Shown here: piece after piece, positions 1 through 8,599 of the stretch
Layout of the letters: each line of letters starts with the position of its first letter
Numbering within the stretch: position 1 is the first letter of the stretch
DNA from: Nakamurella flavida
Lineage (GTDB): Bacteria > Actinomycetota > Actinomycetes > Mycobacteriales > Nakamurellaceae
Reading direction: 5' to 3'
Assembly: GCF_030811475.1 (NCBI RefSeq)
Contig: NZ_JAUSQV010000001.1
Location: 2,069,501 to 2,133,500, forward strand
Length of the DNA: 64,000 nucleotides
Notes under the pieces: model-generated
Seen by the model: only the letters and a program-made list of their open reading frames with translations
What the model was told of the DNA's origin: nothing
Databases searched by the model: none
Translations under genes and position numbers: made by a program

Positions 1-225
1 CCACTGGTAGAGGTGGTGGTGGGTGTTGATCAACCCGGGGGTGACCAGGCAGCCGGTGACGTCGACGACGGTGGTGTCGGCTCCCTGGGTCAGGGCGGTG
101 GGTGCCGCCCCCTCCCCGACGGCCACGATCCGGTTGCCCTGCACCACGACGTGTCCGTGCAGGTGCTCGGTACCGGCCGCGTCGACGGTGGCGATGTACC
201 CGCCGTCCAGGACGAGGGTGCTCAT
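1..225 (-). CDS. Amidohydrolase-family deaminase, N-terminal part (gene runs off left edge)
   Basis: The first 75 codons of a gene whose remainder lies outside the window. The segment starts MSTLVLDGGYIATVD and ends in VTPGLINTHHHLYQ. This is the metal-binding HxH strand of metal-dependent hydrolases, and the HHHLYQ version is typical of 8-oxoguanine deaminase and hydroxyatrazine/guanine deaminase-like members. The N-terminal beta-sandwich is intact. It is divergent from the acetamidase gene with about 250 bp between them. Known for the family: zinc-dependent deamination or dechlorination of purine or triazine rings. The exact substrate cannot be read from 75 residues. Confidence 0.8.
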   Translation of the reverse strand, partial: MSTLVLDGGYIATVDAAGTEHLHGHVVVQGNRIVAVGEGAAPTALTQGADTTVVDVTGCLVTPGLINTHHHLYQW

Positions 226-472
226 CGGCATGCCCCGCGGTGGTGGTGATCGACGGTGTCGCGCAGGCGCATGGTGCCGCTCCAGGGATCTCGTGGGGCC
301 GGGTCGACCCATCGTCGCAGGTGCCGTCCCGTTCCCGGGGACGTCCGGAACGGAACGGGTGCGTGCACCGTGCCCGACCGGGATGACCGACGGCGCAACC
401 CGGTGTGACGGGCGGGTTGCGGGAACTACGGTGGGCCCGTCGGGCCGCCTCCGGCCCGCAGGACGGAGCCCC

Positions 473-1402
473 GTGACGCCCACCCTCGACCCCGCCGGTG
501 ACACCCTGCACGGCTGGTTCTCCCCGGACCGTCCCCCCGTCCGCAATCTCGATCCCGGCGACACCGTCACGGTCGGCACCCTGGACTGCTGGTGGTCGGC
601 CGGGCCGTACCCGGGTGGGGCGAACCGGGACCGCCCCCGGGTGCCCGGGCACCAGCCGGGATCGGGCCATGCGCTGACCGGGCCGGTGGCCGTGCGCGGA
701 GCCCGCGCCGGGGACACCCTGGCCGTCCGGCTGGACGCGATCACTCCGGGCCGCTGGGGCACCACGGTGAGCGGCGGGCCGACCCCGCTGGGCGAGCGGT
801 ACGGCACCGGCGACGACCCGGCCGTGCTGGCCTGGGAGCTCGACCCGGTCGCCCGGACGGGCCGGAACCAGCTGGGCCACACGGTGACCCTCCGGCCGTT
901 CCTCGGGGTGATCGGCATGCCGCCGCCGGAGCCGGGCGAGCACTCGACCATCCCGCCGCGCCGCTGGGGCGGCAACCTGGACTGCCGGGAGCTCGTCGCC
1001 GGCAGCACCCTCTACCTGCCGGTACCGGTGGACGGGGGCCTGCTGTCCTTCGGTGACGGGCATGCCGCCCAGGGCGACGGCGAGGTGGGCGGCACGGCGA
1101 TCGAGTGCCCGATGACCACCACGGCGACCCTGGACCTGGTGGACAGCCCGCTCGGCGGGGAGCTCGACGCACCGGTGGCCCACACCCCGGCGGGTTGGGT
1201 CACCATGGGCCTCGGGCCCGACCTGGACACCGCCCACGCGCAGGCCCTGGACGCGATGGTCACCCTGCTGGTCGCGCGGTACGGCGTCCGACGGTCCGAG
1301 GCCTTCGCCCTGGCCAGCGTGGTGGTGCACATGCGGGTCACCCAGGTCGTCAACGAGACGGTCGGGGTGCACGCCGTGCTGCCGGACGGCGCCCTGCGCT
1401 GA
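473..1402 (+). CDS. Acetamidase/formamidase family protein
   Basis: A 309-residue protein of the FmdA/AmdA family, which hydrolyses short amides to the acid and ammonia. Supporting segments are SFGDGHAAQGDGEVGG followed by AIECPM, the conserved core of the family. The length is close to the usual ~310. I chose the GTG at 473 because a purine-rich Shine-Dalgarno stretch (GGACGGAG, 461-468) precedes it, and the protein then begins directly with TPTLDPAGDTLHGWFSPD. A TACGGT at 427-432 could be the -10 box. It is divergent from the amidohydrolase and convergent, with a 3-bp gap, with the flavoprotein gene. The substrate is unknown; the amidohydrolase neighbour suggests nitrogen scavenging. Confidence 0.85.
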   Translation: MTPTLDPAGDTLHGWFSPDRPPVRNLDPGDTVTVGTLDCWWSAGPYPGGANRDRPRVPGHQPGSGHALTGPVAVRGARAGDTLAVRLDAITPGRWGTTVSGGPTPLGERYGTGDDPAVLAWELDPVARTGRNQLGHTVTLRPFLGVIGMPPPEPGEHSTIPPRRWGGNLDCRELVAGSTLYLPVPVDGGLLSFGDGHAAQGDGEVGGTAIECPMTTTATLDLVDSPLGGELDAPVAHTPAGWVTMGLGPDLDTAHAQALDAMVTLLVARYGVRRSEAFALASVVVHMRVTQVVNETVGVHAVLPDGALR

Positions 1403-1405
1403 GCC

Positions 1406-2386
1406 TCATCCGGTGGGGACGGTCCTGCGGTCGGCCAGCGCGGCCGCGAGGTCGGCCTGGATGAGGTCGCCGTGGATGGCCGCGCCGGCCATCGCGCCAC
1501 CGGCCGCCGAGGCCATCACCTGCGCGGTCAGATCGGTGACGTTGCCCGCCACCCAGACCCCGGGCACCGCCGTCCGGCCCATGCCCTCGTTCGGCACGTA
1601 CTCGCCGATCGCCGCACCCATCGGGTGCGGGACCGGGTCCAGGCCGAGAATGCTCAGCAGACCGCCGCGGGCGACCATCCGGCTCGCGGTCACCATCGTC
1701 CGCCGGGCGACGACGGAGCCGTCGACGAGCCGCACCCCGGCCAGCCGCCCGGTGTCCCGGTCGGTCTCCAGCCGCTCGACGAGGCCGGGGACCACGGGGA
1801 TGTCCAGCGCCGCGAGCTGTTCCCGGTCGGTGTCGGTCAGCGTGGTGGTGTGCTCGAACAGCACGACGTCCTCGCTGAGCCGGCGGAAGAGCAGGGCCTG
1901 GTGGGTGGCCATCGGTCCGGTGGCCAGCACGCCGATGGCGGTGTCCCGCACCTCCCAGCCGTGGCAGAACGGGCAGTGCACGACGTCGGAGCCCCACAGC
2001 TCGCGCAGGCCGGGCACGTCGGCCAGCTCGTCGACCAGGCCGGAGGTGACGAGCAGTCGGCGGGCCGTGGTGGCGCGTCCGTCGGCCAGGGTGACGGTGA
2101 AGTCCCCCGCCGGGTCGTCACGGCGCACCGCGACCACCTCACCGGTGGCGACCTCCGCGCCGTAGGAGACGATCTCGGCCCGCCCGAGCGCGGTCAGCTC
2201 CCGCGGTGGGATCCCATCCCGGCTCAGGAAGGCGTGCACCCCCGCGGCCGGGGCGTTGCGGGGCTCGCCGGCGTCGACCACGAGCACCGCGCGGCGGGAC
2301 CGGGCCAGCATGAGGGCGCCACTCAGGCCGGCGGCGCCGCCGCCGACCACCAGGACGTCGTACCGGGACTGCAGGGTTTCGGTCAT
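1406..2386 (-). CDS. Thioredoxin-reductase-like NAD(P)/FAD oxidoreductase
   Basis: A 326-residue two-dinucleotide-domain flavoprotein. The FAD-binding GGGAAG motif is at residues 15-20, the CPFCHGWE disulfide-type CxxC at C138/C141, and an FAD-contacting WVAGNVTD lies near the C-terminus. Family knowledge: TrxR-like proteins of this small class pass electrons from NAD(P)H to a disulfide or small substrate, but many actinobacterial members with CPFCHGWE do not use thioredoxin. The start MTETLQSRYDVLVVGGG was preferred over an upstream in-frame start because it places the FAD motif at the usual distance. The gene is divergent from the XRE-cupin regulator, sharing a 77-bp intergenic region with a palindromic operator, so that regulator probably controls it. 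Confidence 0.85.
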   Translation of the reverse strand: MTETLQSRYDVLVVGGGAAGLSGALMLARSRRAVLVVDAGEPRNAPAAGVHAFLSRDGIPPRELTALGRAEIVSYGAEVATGEVVAVRRDDPAGDFTVTLADGRATTARRLLVTSGLVDELADVPGLRELWGSDVVHCPFCHGWEVRDTAIGVLATGPMATHQALLFRRLSEDVVLFEHTTTLTDTDREQLAALDIPVVPGLVERLETDRDTGRLAGVRLVDGSVVARRTMVTASRMVARGGLLSILGLDPVPHPMGAAIGEYVPNEGMGRTAVPGVWVAGNVTDLTAQVMASAAGGAMAGAAIHGDLIQADLAAALADRRTVPTG

Positions 2387-2427
2387 ACCTGCACCGTGCA
2401 CCCCGGTCCGCCAGAAGAGCAAGGATA

Positions 2428-2444
2428 CTTGCCGTACTGGCAAG
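2428..2444. promoter_or_regulatory. Palindromic operator between flavoprotein and XRE-cupin genes
   Basis: Perfect inverted repeat CTTGCC-GTACT-GGCAAG (6-bp arms, 5-nt spacer) in the 77-bp divergent region. It covers the -35 element of the regulator gene, so binding would block that gene's transcription. It probably also affects the divergent flavoprotein gene. Confidence 0.6.
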
Positions 2445-2457
2445 ACAGGCGCAGGAT
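2429..2457 (+). promoter_or_regulatory. Promoter of the XRE-cupin gene
   Basis: TTGCCG (2429-2434), a 17-nt spacer, then CAGGAT (2452-2457). The expected transcription start, 7 nt past the -10, is the A of the ATG at 2464, so the transcript would be leaderless. The -35 lies inside the palindromic operator, which suggests autoregulation. Confidence 0.5.
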
Positions 2458-2463
2458 GGGCCC

Positions 2464-3042
2464 ATGGACGATGACCTGGACCAGATCCTGACCGCGGTGG
2501 GCCCCCGGCTGCGCGCGCTGCGTCTGCACCGCGAGCTCACCCTGGCCGATCTGTCGGCGGACACCGGGGTGTCGGTGAGCACCCTGTCCCGCCTGGAATC
2601 CGGTCAGCGCCGGGCCACCCTCGAACTGCTGCTCCCCCTGGCCAAGGCCTACGGGGTACCGCTGGACGAGCTGGTGGGCGCACCGGCCACCGGCGACCCG
2701 CGGATCCACCTGCGGCCGGTGCGCCGGCAGGGCCGCGTCTACGTCCCGCTCACCCGCCGACCCGGCGGCCTGCAGGCGTTCAAGCTGATCATCCCGCCGG
2801 AGGAGCGACCGTCGGACCTGTCCCTGCGCACCCACGAGGGCTACGAGTGGCTGTACGTGCTGAACGGCCGGCTGCGCCTGCTGCTGGGCGAGCAGGACCT
2901 GGTCCTGGAGACCGGCGAGGCCGCCGAGTTCGACACCCGCGAGCCGCACTGGCTGGGCGCGACCACGGCCGGGCCGGTCGAGGTGCTCTGCCTGTTCGGC
3001 CGCCAGGGCGAACGCGCCCACCTGCGCACCGGCGAAGGCTGA
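2464..3042 (+). CDS. XRE-family transcriptional regulator with cupin sensor domain
   Basis: A 192-residue regulator. Residues ~10-65 form a Cro/C1-type helix-turn-helix (LTLADLSADTGVSVSTLSRLE). Residues ~105-185 form a cupin beta-barrel (HEGYEWLYVLNGRLRLLLGEQDLVLETGE), the usual small-molecule sensor of this family. It has no Shine-Dalgarno sequence; the ATG sits 7 nt after a CAGGAT -10 box, suggesting a leaderless transcript. The palindrome over its -35 suggests that it represses itself, and it probably also controls the divergent flavoprotein gene. The effector is unknown. Confidence 0.88.
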   Translation: MDDDLDQILTAVGPRLRALRLHRELTLADLSADTGVSVSTLSRLESGQRRATLELLLPLAKAYGVPLDELVGAPATGDPRIHLRPVRRQGRVYVPLTRRPGGLQAFKLIIPPEERPSDLSLRTHEGYEWLYVLNGRLRLLLGEQDLVLETGEAAEFDTREPHWLGATTAGPVEVLCLFGRQGERAHLRTGEG

Positions 3043-3060
3043 CGGCCACGACGGACCGGG

Positions 3061-3498
3061 TCACCGACCGGGTATGCCCCCGCCGCCGCCGGGCATCCCA
3101 CCGCCGTGCCCGCCGACCGGGACGGTGCCGGCCAGCAGCGACAGGATGATCATGAACACCAGCAGGAAGAGCAGCCAGGCCCCGATCCGGCTGCGGGTCA
3201 GCACGTCCTGCGCGGTCTCCGCCCGCCGCCAGGTGGCGGCCTGCACCTGCTCCCAGCGGTTGACGGTGGCCGCGTCGACGGGCGCGGCCCCCATCGCGGG
3301 CTCGTCCACCGGGAGATCGTCGACGAGCGCGGCCAGCTCGGTGCGGTACTGAGCGGCGTAGACGGCCCCCAGCCGGTCGTCGGCCTCGTCCAACGTCAGC
3401 ATCCCCATGCCGACGGCCCGGTGCACCACCTGGCTGACGTACGCGCGGTCGGCGTCGGAGGCGCGCTGCGGGCGGGGCGGAACGGTCGAATCAGGCAC
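3061..3498 (-). CDS. DUF1707 domain membrane protein
   Basis: A 145-residue protein. Residues ~12-65 carry the actinobacterial DUF1707 signature (RASDADR ... LTLDEADDRL ... RTELAALVDDLP). A membrane segment (WLLFLLVFMIILSLLAG) follows at ~110-130, and the tail is short and Gly-rich. The domain's function is unknown; it usually sits on the cytoplasmic side next to a membrane anchor. I chose the GTG at 3498 because GAGAGG lies about 10 nt upstream; an ATG at 3549 would add 17 unconserved residues. It is convergent with the XRE-cupin gene. Confidence 0.75.
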   Translation of the reverse strand: MPDSTVPPRPQRASDADRAYVSQVVHRAVGMGMLTLDEADDRLGAVYAAQYRTELAALVDDLPVDEPAMGAAPVDAATVNRWEQVQAATWRRAETAQDVLTRSRIGAWLLFLLVFMIILSLLAGTVPVGGHGGGMPGGGGGIPGR

Positions 3499-3667
3499 GG
3501 GCGGTGATCCTCTCGGCGTGAGGGCGTCCCTGCCGTTTGTACCTGTCACACCTGAGTACCCCTTCTGGGCAGCACCGTCCGCGATCTCACGTCACTGTCC
3601 GTCGACACTTCGCCGTCGCGTGTTGCCAGTGTGTAAATGGCCTGGGCACTGGACGTTTTCTGTGGTG

Positions 3668-3686
3668 AGGTCTGCCCGTCAGACCT
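3668..3686. promoter_or_regulatory. Perfect dyad, probable GntR operator of the peptidase-transporter operon
   Basis: AGGTCTG-CCCGT-CAGACCT, 7-bp arms with a 5-nt spacer, 33 bp before the M20 peptidase start. FCD-type GntR regulators bind short GT...AC dyads, and the operon encodes such a regulator as its second gene, so autoregulation is likely. The remaining ~220 bp of this gap hold no gene. Confidence 0.55.
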
Positions 3687-3719
3687 TTTCCCGAGACCAT
3701 CGCCACGGAGGGACCGCCG

Positions 3720-4988
3720 GTGTTCGCGACGCAGATCCGGGACGCCGTGCTCGGCCGATCGGAGTGGGCCTTCGACTACCTGGAGCGCCTGGTCGCCGCA
3801 CCCACCACGGCCGGTCGGGAGCAGGGCGGCCTGGACGTCTTCGCCGCCACCCTGGTCGAGCTGGGGTTCGCCGTGCAGGACATCCCGCTGGGCGACGTCG
3901 CCGGCGATCCGCGCGCGGGGGTCCCGGCCGGCCCCGCGCTGGACCGTTCGGTGTGCGTGGGCCGCCGGGGCATGGGAGCCGACGGCCCGTCGCTGCTGCT
4001 CAACGGGCACATGGACGTCGTCCCGGCGGAGTCCCCCGAGCTGTGGACCAGCCCGCCGTTCTTCCCGCAACGGCGGGACGGCCGGCTGTACGGCCGGGGT
4101 GCCGGCGACATGAAGTGCGGCTTCGCGATGGGCGCCCTGGCCGTGGCCGCGCTCGACGCGGTCGAGCCCGGTGCGATCAGCGGACCACTGAGCTTCCTGG
4201 CCGTGGTCGAGGAGGAGAACACCGGCAACGGGACGCTGGCCGCCGCACGGGCCGGGGTGCTCGCCGACGCCGTGCTGCTGCTCGAACCCACCGGGCTCGG
4301 CGTCATGCTCGCCGGCATCGGTGTGCTGTGGCTGGAGATCACGCTGACCGGCCGGGCGGCCCACGCCCAGGCCGCGCACCAGGCGGTCAACGCCGTCGAT
4401 CTCGCCTACCAGGTCATCGACGCCCTCCGCGGCTGGCAGCAGTGGATCGGGGCGACCACCGACGATCCGGTGTTCGCCGGGGTGGAGAGTCCCTACAACC
4501 TGAACGTCGGCGGGCTGGACGCCGGGGACTGGACCTCCAGCGTGCCGGCCACCGCCCGACTGCGGGTCCGGGTGGGCTTCCCCCGCGCCTGGAGCCCCGA
4601 GGAGGCCGAGCGCCGCGCCGTCGAGGTGATCGAGCGGACCGCTGCCGCCGGAGCCTTTCCCGCACCGCCGACCGTCCGGTCCAGTGGGCTGCGGGCACCG
4701 GGGTATTCGTTGGCGCAGGGCCATCCGCTCGACGAGGCGGTGCGGGCTGCGCACGAACAGGCGCACGGCACGCGCCCGGACACCGTCGTCATGGGGAGCA
4801 CCACCGACGCGCGTACGTACCTCAACCACTTCGGGGTGCCGGCGCTCTGCTACGGGCCGGACGCGGCGGGCATGCACGGGGTGGACGAGTCCGTCGGACT
4901 GCAGAGCATCGTGGACGGCGCGATCACCCTGGCCCACTTCCTGCGCACCTACTACCGGCCGGCCGGAGACGGGGCGGGTGGCTCGTGA
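3720..4988 (+). CDS. M20-family metallopeptidase / deacylase (ArgE-DapE type)
   Basis: A 422-residue zinc hydrolase. Metal ligands and catalytic residues are visible: H97 and D99 in NGHMDVVP, D130 in GRGAGDMKCG, the E164/E165 pair in VVEEENTGNG, and a late His in YGPDAAGMHGVDES. The central dimerisation domain (VLWLEITLTGRAAHAQ) is present. M20 enzymes remove acyl groups from amino acids or cleave dipeptides in the cytoplasm. The GTG start has a GGAGGGA Shine-Dalgarno sequence. It is the first gene of an operon with a GntR regulator, a dipeptide-type ABC transporter and an alpha/beta hydrolase, so it probably processes the imported compound. The exact substrate is not determined. Confidence 0.87.
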   Translation: MFATQIRDAVLGRSEWAFDYLERLVAAPTTAGREQGGLDVFAATLVELGFAVQDIPLGDVAGDPRAGVPAGPALDRSVCVGRRGMGADGPSLLLNGHMDVVPAESPELWTSPPFFPQRRDGRLYGRGAGDMKCGFAMGALAVAALDAVEPGAISGPLSFLAVVEEENTGNGTLAAARAGVLADAVLLLEPTGLGVMLAGIGVLWLEITLTGRAAHAQAAHQAVNAVDLAYQVIDALRGWQQWIGATTDDPVFAGVESPYNLNVGGLDAGDWTSSVPATARLRVRVGFPRAWSPEEAERRAVEVIERTAAAGAFPAPPTVRSSGLRAPGYSLAQGHPLDEAVRAAHEQAHGTRPDTVVMGSTTDARTYLNHFGVPALCYGPDAAGMHGVDESVGLQSIVDGAITLAHFLRTYYRPAGDGAGGS

Positions 4989-5758
4989 CCGACCATCCGG
5001 ATCTGCTGCTGCCCGAGGCACTGCAGGCGCACCCGGACCCGCTGGGTCGACGGATCGCGGTGGCCGGCGCGGCCGATGCCGTGGTCGACCGGCTGGTGAC
5101 CGCCGTCGCGCTGGGCATCTACGTGCCCGGTCAGCGTCTGCCCGCCGAACGCGATCTGGTGGGCATGCTCCAGGTCTCCCGGACCACCGTCCGCGAGGGT
5201 CTGCGCCGGATGGTCGAGGCCGGCTACCTGGAGGTGCGCCGGGGCCGCTCGGGCGGCTGGTTCGTGCTGTCGGGCTGGGGTCCACGCTCCGCGGAGATGG
5301 TGCAGCGGTCCATCTCCCCGGACTGGGAGCACTTCGAGGCGCTCTTCGACGCGCGTCGGCTGATCGAGGGCCTGATCGCCGACACCGCCGCCCGCCGGCG
5401 GCCCGCCGAGGCCCTGCCGGAGATGTTCCGGGCCGCCGCCGACTACCGGGCCGCCCCCGACCGGGAGGCCTCCCGCGCCGCCGACGCCCGGCTGCACCGG
5501 GCCGTCGCGCAGGCCTCCGGCAATGCGGTGCTCGTCGGCCTGAGCACCCAGATGCGGGCGCGGGTGACGTTGAACCTGGGCGCCGAGCCGTACACCGAGC
5601 AGGTGCGGGCCACGGCCGTCACCCAGCACGAGGACCTGGTGCAGGCCGTCGCCGACCAGGACGCGGAGCGGGCCCGCGCCATCGCCGCCGATCACTTCGG
5701 CCTGACCGAGAAGCTCATCCGGGATCTGCTGACCAAGGTCGGGAAGAACAGCACATGA
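4985..5758 (+). CDS. GntR-family transcriptional regulator (FadR/FCD type)
   Basis: A 257-residue regulator. The winged HTH lies at ~35-95 (RLPAERDLVGMLQVSRTTVREGLRRM), and the C-terminal helical FCD ligand-binding domain at ~110-250 (HRAVAQASGNAVLVGLSTQM). Its GTG overlaps the peptidase stop by 4 bp, so it is translationally coupled and its level follows the operon it likely controls. The dyad at 3668-3686 is the obvious binding site. FCD regulators usually bind a carboxylic acid or amino-acid-like inducer, which fits a peptide or acyl-amino-acid operon. Confidence 0.87.
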   Translation: MTDHPDLLLPEALQAHPDPLGRRIAVAGAADAVVDRLVTAVALGIYVPGQRLPAERDLVGMLQVSRTTVREGLRRMVEAGYLEVRRGRSGGWFVLSGWGPRSAEMVQRSISPDWEHFEALFDARRLIEGLIADTAARRRPAEALPEMFRAAADYRAAPDREASRAADARLHRAVAQASGNAVLVGLSTQMRARVTLNLGAEPYTEQVRATAVTQHEDLVQAVADQDAERARAIAADHFGLTEKLIRDLLTKVGKNST

Positions 5759-6714
5759 GTCCCACCCTGAGGTTCGTCGTGCGACGGGTCGTCATCGTCA
5801 TCCCCGTGCTGGTGGTGATGAGCGTGTTCGTCTTCCTCATCATCCGGCTCGTCCCCGGCGATCCGGCCCGCACCATGCTCGGCTTCCGGGCCACCGACGC
5901 CAACGTGGCCACCGTCCGCGCCCAGCTCGGACTGGACAGACCCCTGGTGTCGCAGTACTTCTCGTGGATCGGCGGCATACTGCACGGCGATCTGGGCCAG
6001 GACTTCATCAGCAAGGCCCCGCTGACCGAGCTGCTGGCGCAGCGACTCCCGGTCACCGTCGAGCTGGCCGTGCTGTCGATGGCGGTGGCGCTGCTGGTCG
6101 GTATCCCGCTGGGCATCCGGGCGGCGGTCCGCCGCGGGACGGTCGGCCGGGCCACCGACGGCTTCGTGGTGCTCGGGGTCAGCATCCCGGACTTCTGGCT
6201 CGGCATCATGCTCGTGCTGCTCTTCTCCGGGACGCTGGCCTGGCTGCCGCCGTCCGGGTACGTGCCGTTCACCCAGGATCCGATGGGCAACCTGCGGTAC
6301 ATGGTGCTGCCCGTCCTCACCCTGGCCGTCGGGGAGGCCGCCTACATCCTGCGCACCACCCGGGCCGCGATGGAGACCGTGCTGCACCAACCCTTCGTGG
6401 ACTTCCTGCGGGCCAAGGGGGTGCGGGAGAGCCGGATCGTGTACCGGCACGCCCTGCGCAGTGCGGCCACCCCGATCGTGACGGTGGTCGGTGTCCAGTT
6501 CGGGGTGCTGCTCGGCGGCGCGATCATCATCGAGAACCTCTTCGCCCTCCCGGGTCTGGGCCGGCTCATCGTCACCTCGATCACCCAGCGGAACTACCCG
6601 GTGGTGCAGGCCGGCGTGCTCGTCGTCGCGGTGCTGTTCATCCTCGTCACCCTGGTCACCGATCTGCTCGTCGCCCTGATCGACCCGCGCGTCGCCGAAC
6701 GGAGCAGTTCATGA
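5755..6714 (+). CDS. Peptide-type ABC transporter permease (DppB family)
   Basis: A 319-residue inner-membrane permease with the typical DppB N-terminus (FVVRRVVIVIPVLVVMSVFVF, then RLVPGDPARTMLG), about six membrane helices and the EAA-loop region (DFLRAKGVRESRIVYRHALRSAATPIVT). Its start overlaps the GntR stop (ATGA). It pairs with the DppC-type permease that follows to form the channel of the importer. Confidence 0.9.
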   Translation: MSPTLRFVVRRVVIVIPVLVVMSVFVFLIIRLVPGDPARTMLGFRATDANVATVRAQLGLDRPLVSQYFSWIGGILHGDLGQDFISKAPLTELLAQRLPVTVELAVLSMAVALLVGIPLGIRAAVRRGTVGRATDGFVVLGVSIPDFWLGIMLVLLFSGTLAWLPPSGYVPFTQDPMGNLRYMVLPVLTLAVGEAAYILRTTRAAMETVLHQPFVDFLRAKGVRESRIVYRHALRSAATPIVTVVGVQFGVLLGGAIIIENLFALPGLGRLIVTSITQRNYPVVQAGVLVVAVLFILVTLVTDLLVALIDPRVAERSSS

Positions 6715-7598
6715 GCACCCTCGTCCCGCTGCCCCCGGTCACCGGGACCCCGCCGACACCGGCGTCGGTCCGCCGCCGCCGGCGGCCACGCATCCGCGGC
6801 CGGGCCCGGGTCGGTGCCGTGCTGATCCTGCTGCTGGTGGCGGTCGCGCTGCTGGCGCCGCTGCTGGCCCCGCACGACCCGGAGAGCGTCGACGCCACCC
6901 AGGTTCTCGGCTCCCCGTCGTTCGCCCACCCGTTCGGCTCCGACGCCCTCGGGCGGGACGTGCTCAGCCGCGTGCTCTACGGCTTCCGGGTGAGCCTGGC
7001 CGTGGCCATCGGCTCGGTCGCGGTGGCCACCCTGTTCGCCGTGCCGCTCGGGCTGCTCGCCGGGTACTTCGGCGGTTGGGTGGACACGGTCATCTCCCGC
7101 CCGCTGGACATGGTGCTGGTGCTCCCGGCGCTGCTGCTCGCGGTCACCCTCATCGCCATCATCGGCCCGGGCAGCCTGGTCGCCGCGCTGGCCATCGCGA
7201 TCATCTACCTGCCCATCCTGGCCCGGGTGATGCGGGCCGGGGCGCTGACCACCACCGCGCTGCCGTTCGTCGAGGGGGCGCGCGCCCGCGGCACCGGTCA
7301 CCTGGCCACGATCACCCGGCACGTGCTGCCCAACTCGGTGGGTGCGCTGGTCGTCCAGGCCTCGGTGCTGGCCGGCTTCGCCATGCAGGTGGAGGCCGCG
7401 CTGAGCTACCTGGGCCTGGGCGCGCAACCGCCCACCCCGTCGCTCGGGCTGATGCTCGCCGACGGACGGGACGTCCTCGGCCAGGCGCCCTGGGTCGAGA
7501 TCTACCCGGGCGTCGCCATCGCGCTCACCGTGCTGGCCCTGAACCTGCTGGGCGACGGCCTGCGCTCCGCCCTGGACCCGGACGGGGTGTCGGCATGA
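6711..7598 (+). CDS. Peptide-type ABC transporter permease (DppC family)
   Basis: A 295-residue second permease. An Arg-rich cytoplasmic N-tail (RRRRRPRIRGRARVG) precedes the first helix. PFGSDALGRDVLSRVLYG is the classic DppC periplasmic-loop motif, and the EAA loop is EGARARGTGHLATITRHVLPN. It overlaps the preceding permease by 4 bp (ATGA) and acts as its partner subunit. Confidence 0.9.
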   Translation: MSTLVPLPPVTGTPPTPASVRRRRRPRIRGRARVGAVLILLLVAVALLAPLLAPHDPESVDATQVLGSPSFAHPFGSDALGRDVLSRVLYGFRVSLAVAIGSVAVATLFAVPLGLLAGYFGGWVDTVISRPLDMVLVLPALLLAVTLIAIIGPGSLVAALAIAIIYLPILARVMRAGALTTTALPFVEGARARGTGHLATITRHVLPNSVGALVVQASVLAGFAMQVEAALSYLGLGAQPPTPSLGLMLADGRDVLGQAPWVEIYPGVAIALTVLALNLLGDGLRSALDPDGVSA

Positions 7599-8599
7599 GC
7601 GCCCCCGCCCTGGAACTGACCGGGCTGACCGTCGACCTGCCCACCGGCCGCGGCCTGCTGCGCGCCGTCGACGGCGTGGACCTCGCGCTGGCGCCCGGCG
7701 AGATCGTCGGCCTGGTCGGCGAGAGCGGCTGCGGCAAGTCGACCCTGGCCCGCGCGGCCATGTCGCTGCTGCCGCGCTCGGCCGTGGTCACCGGCCAGGT
7801 GGTGCTCGACGGCACGCCGACGATCGGGCTCGACGCCGAGGCGCACCGTCGGCTGCGGGGTGACGCCATCGCGATGGTCACCCAGGATCCGGCCACCAGC
7901 CTGGACCCCACCGCCGGCATCGGCGAGCAGATCGCCGAGACCGTCCGCGCCCACCGCCCGGTCGGCCGCCGGGGAGCCAAGGAACTGGCCGTGCAGCAGC
8001 TGCACCAGGTCGGCATCACCGACGCCCGTGCCCGCTACGACGACCCCCCGCACCGGTTCTCCGGCGGCATGCGCCAGCGGGTGGTCATCGCCTGTGCGTT
8101 GATCAACGACCCGGCCGTGCTCATCGCCGACGAGCCGACCACCGCACTGGACGTCACCATCCAGGCCCAGGTCCTCGACCTGATCTCCGACCTGTGCGTG
8201 CAGCGGACCACCGCCGTCCTGCTGATCACGCACGACCTGGCCGTGGTCGCGCAGGTCTGCGACCGGGTGGCGGTCATGTACGCCGGGCAGATCATCGAGC
8301 TGGCCCCGGCCGCCGAGCTGTTCGCGCACCCCCGGCACCCCTACACCCGGGCCCTGCTCGCGGCCACCCCCGCGCCCGGGGTGGCGCGCGGCGAGCTGGC
8401 GGTCATCCCCGGCGAGGTCCCCGACCTGACCGCGCCCCCCGCCGGCTGCCGGTTCGCCGACCGCTGCCCGTCCCGGATGCCGGTGTGCGACACCGCACCT
8501 CCGGTGGTCCGGGTCGGATCGGACGAGGTCCGCTGCTGGCTGCACGCGCCGGGCCACCCGGATGCGGCGCCCACGCTGACGAAGGACGGTGTGCGATGA
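7595..8599 (+). CDS. Peptide-type ABC transporter ATP-binding protein (DppD family)
   Basis: A 334-residue ATPase: Walker A GESGCGKST (42-50), signature FSGGMRQR, Walker B VLIADEPTTALD, switch His in LLITHDLAVV. The C-terminal oligopeptide-transporter extension is present with its Cys motif (CRFADRCPSRMPVC), which in this family can bind an iron-sulfur cluster. It overlaps the previous gene by 4 bp and forms a heterodimer with the next ATPase. Confidence 0.92.
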   Translation: MSAPALELTGLTVDLPTGRGLLRAVDGVDLALAPGEIVGLVGESGCGKSTLARAAMSLLPRSAVVTGQVVLDGTPTIGLDAEAHRRLRGDAIAMVTQDPATSLDPTAGIGEQIAETVRAHRPVGRRGAKELAVQQLHQVGITDARARYDDPPHRFSGGMRQRVVIACALINDPAVLIADEPTTALDVTIQAQVLDLISDLCVQRTTAVLLITHDLAVVAQVCDRVAVMYAGQIIELAPAAELFAHPRHPYTRALLAATPAPGVARGELAVIPGEVPDLTAPPAGCRFADRCPSRMPVCDTAPPVVRVGSDEVRCWLHAPGHPDAAPTLTKDGVR

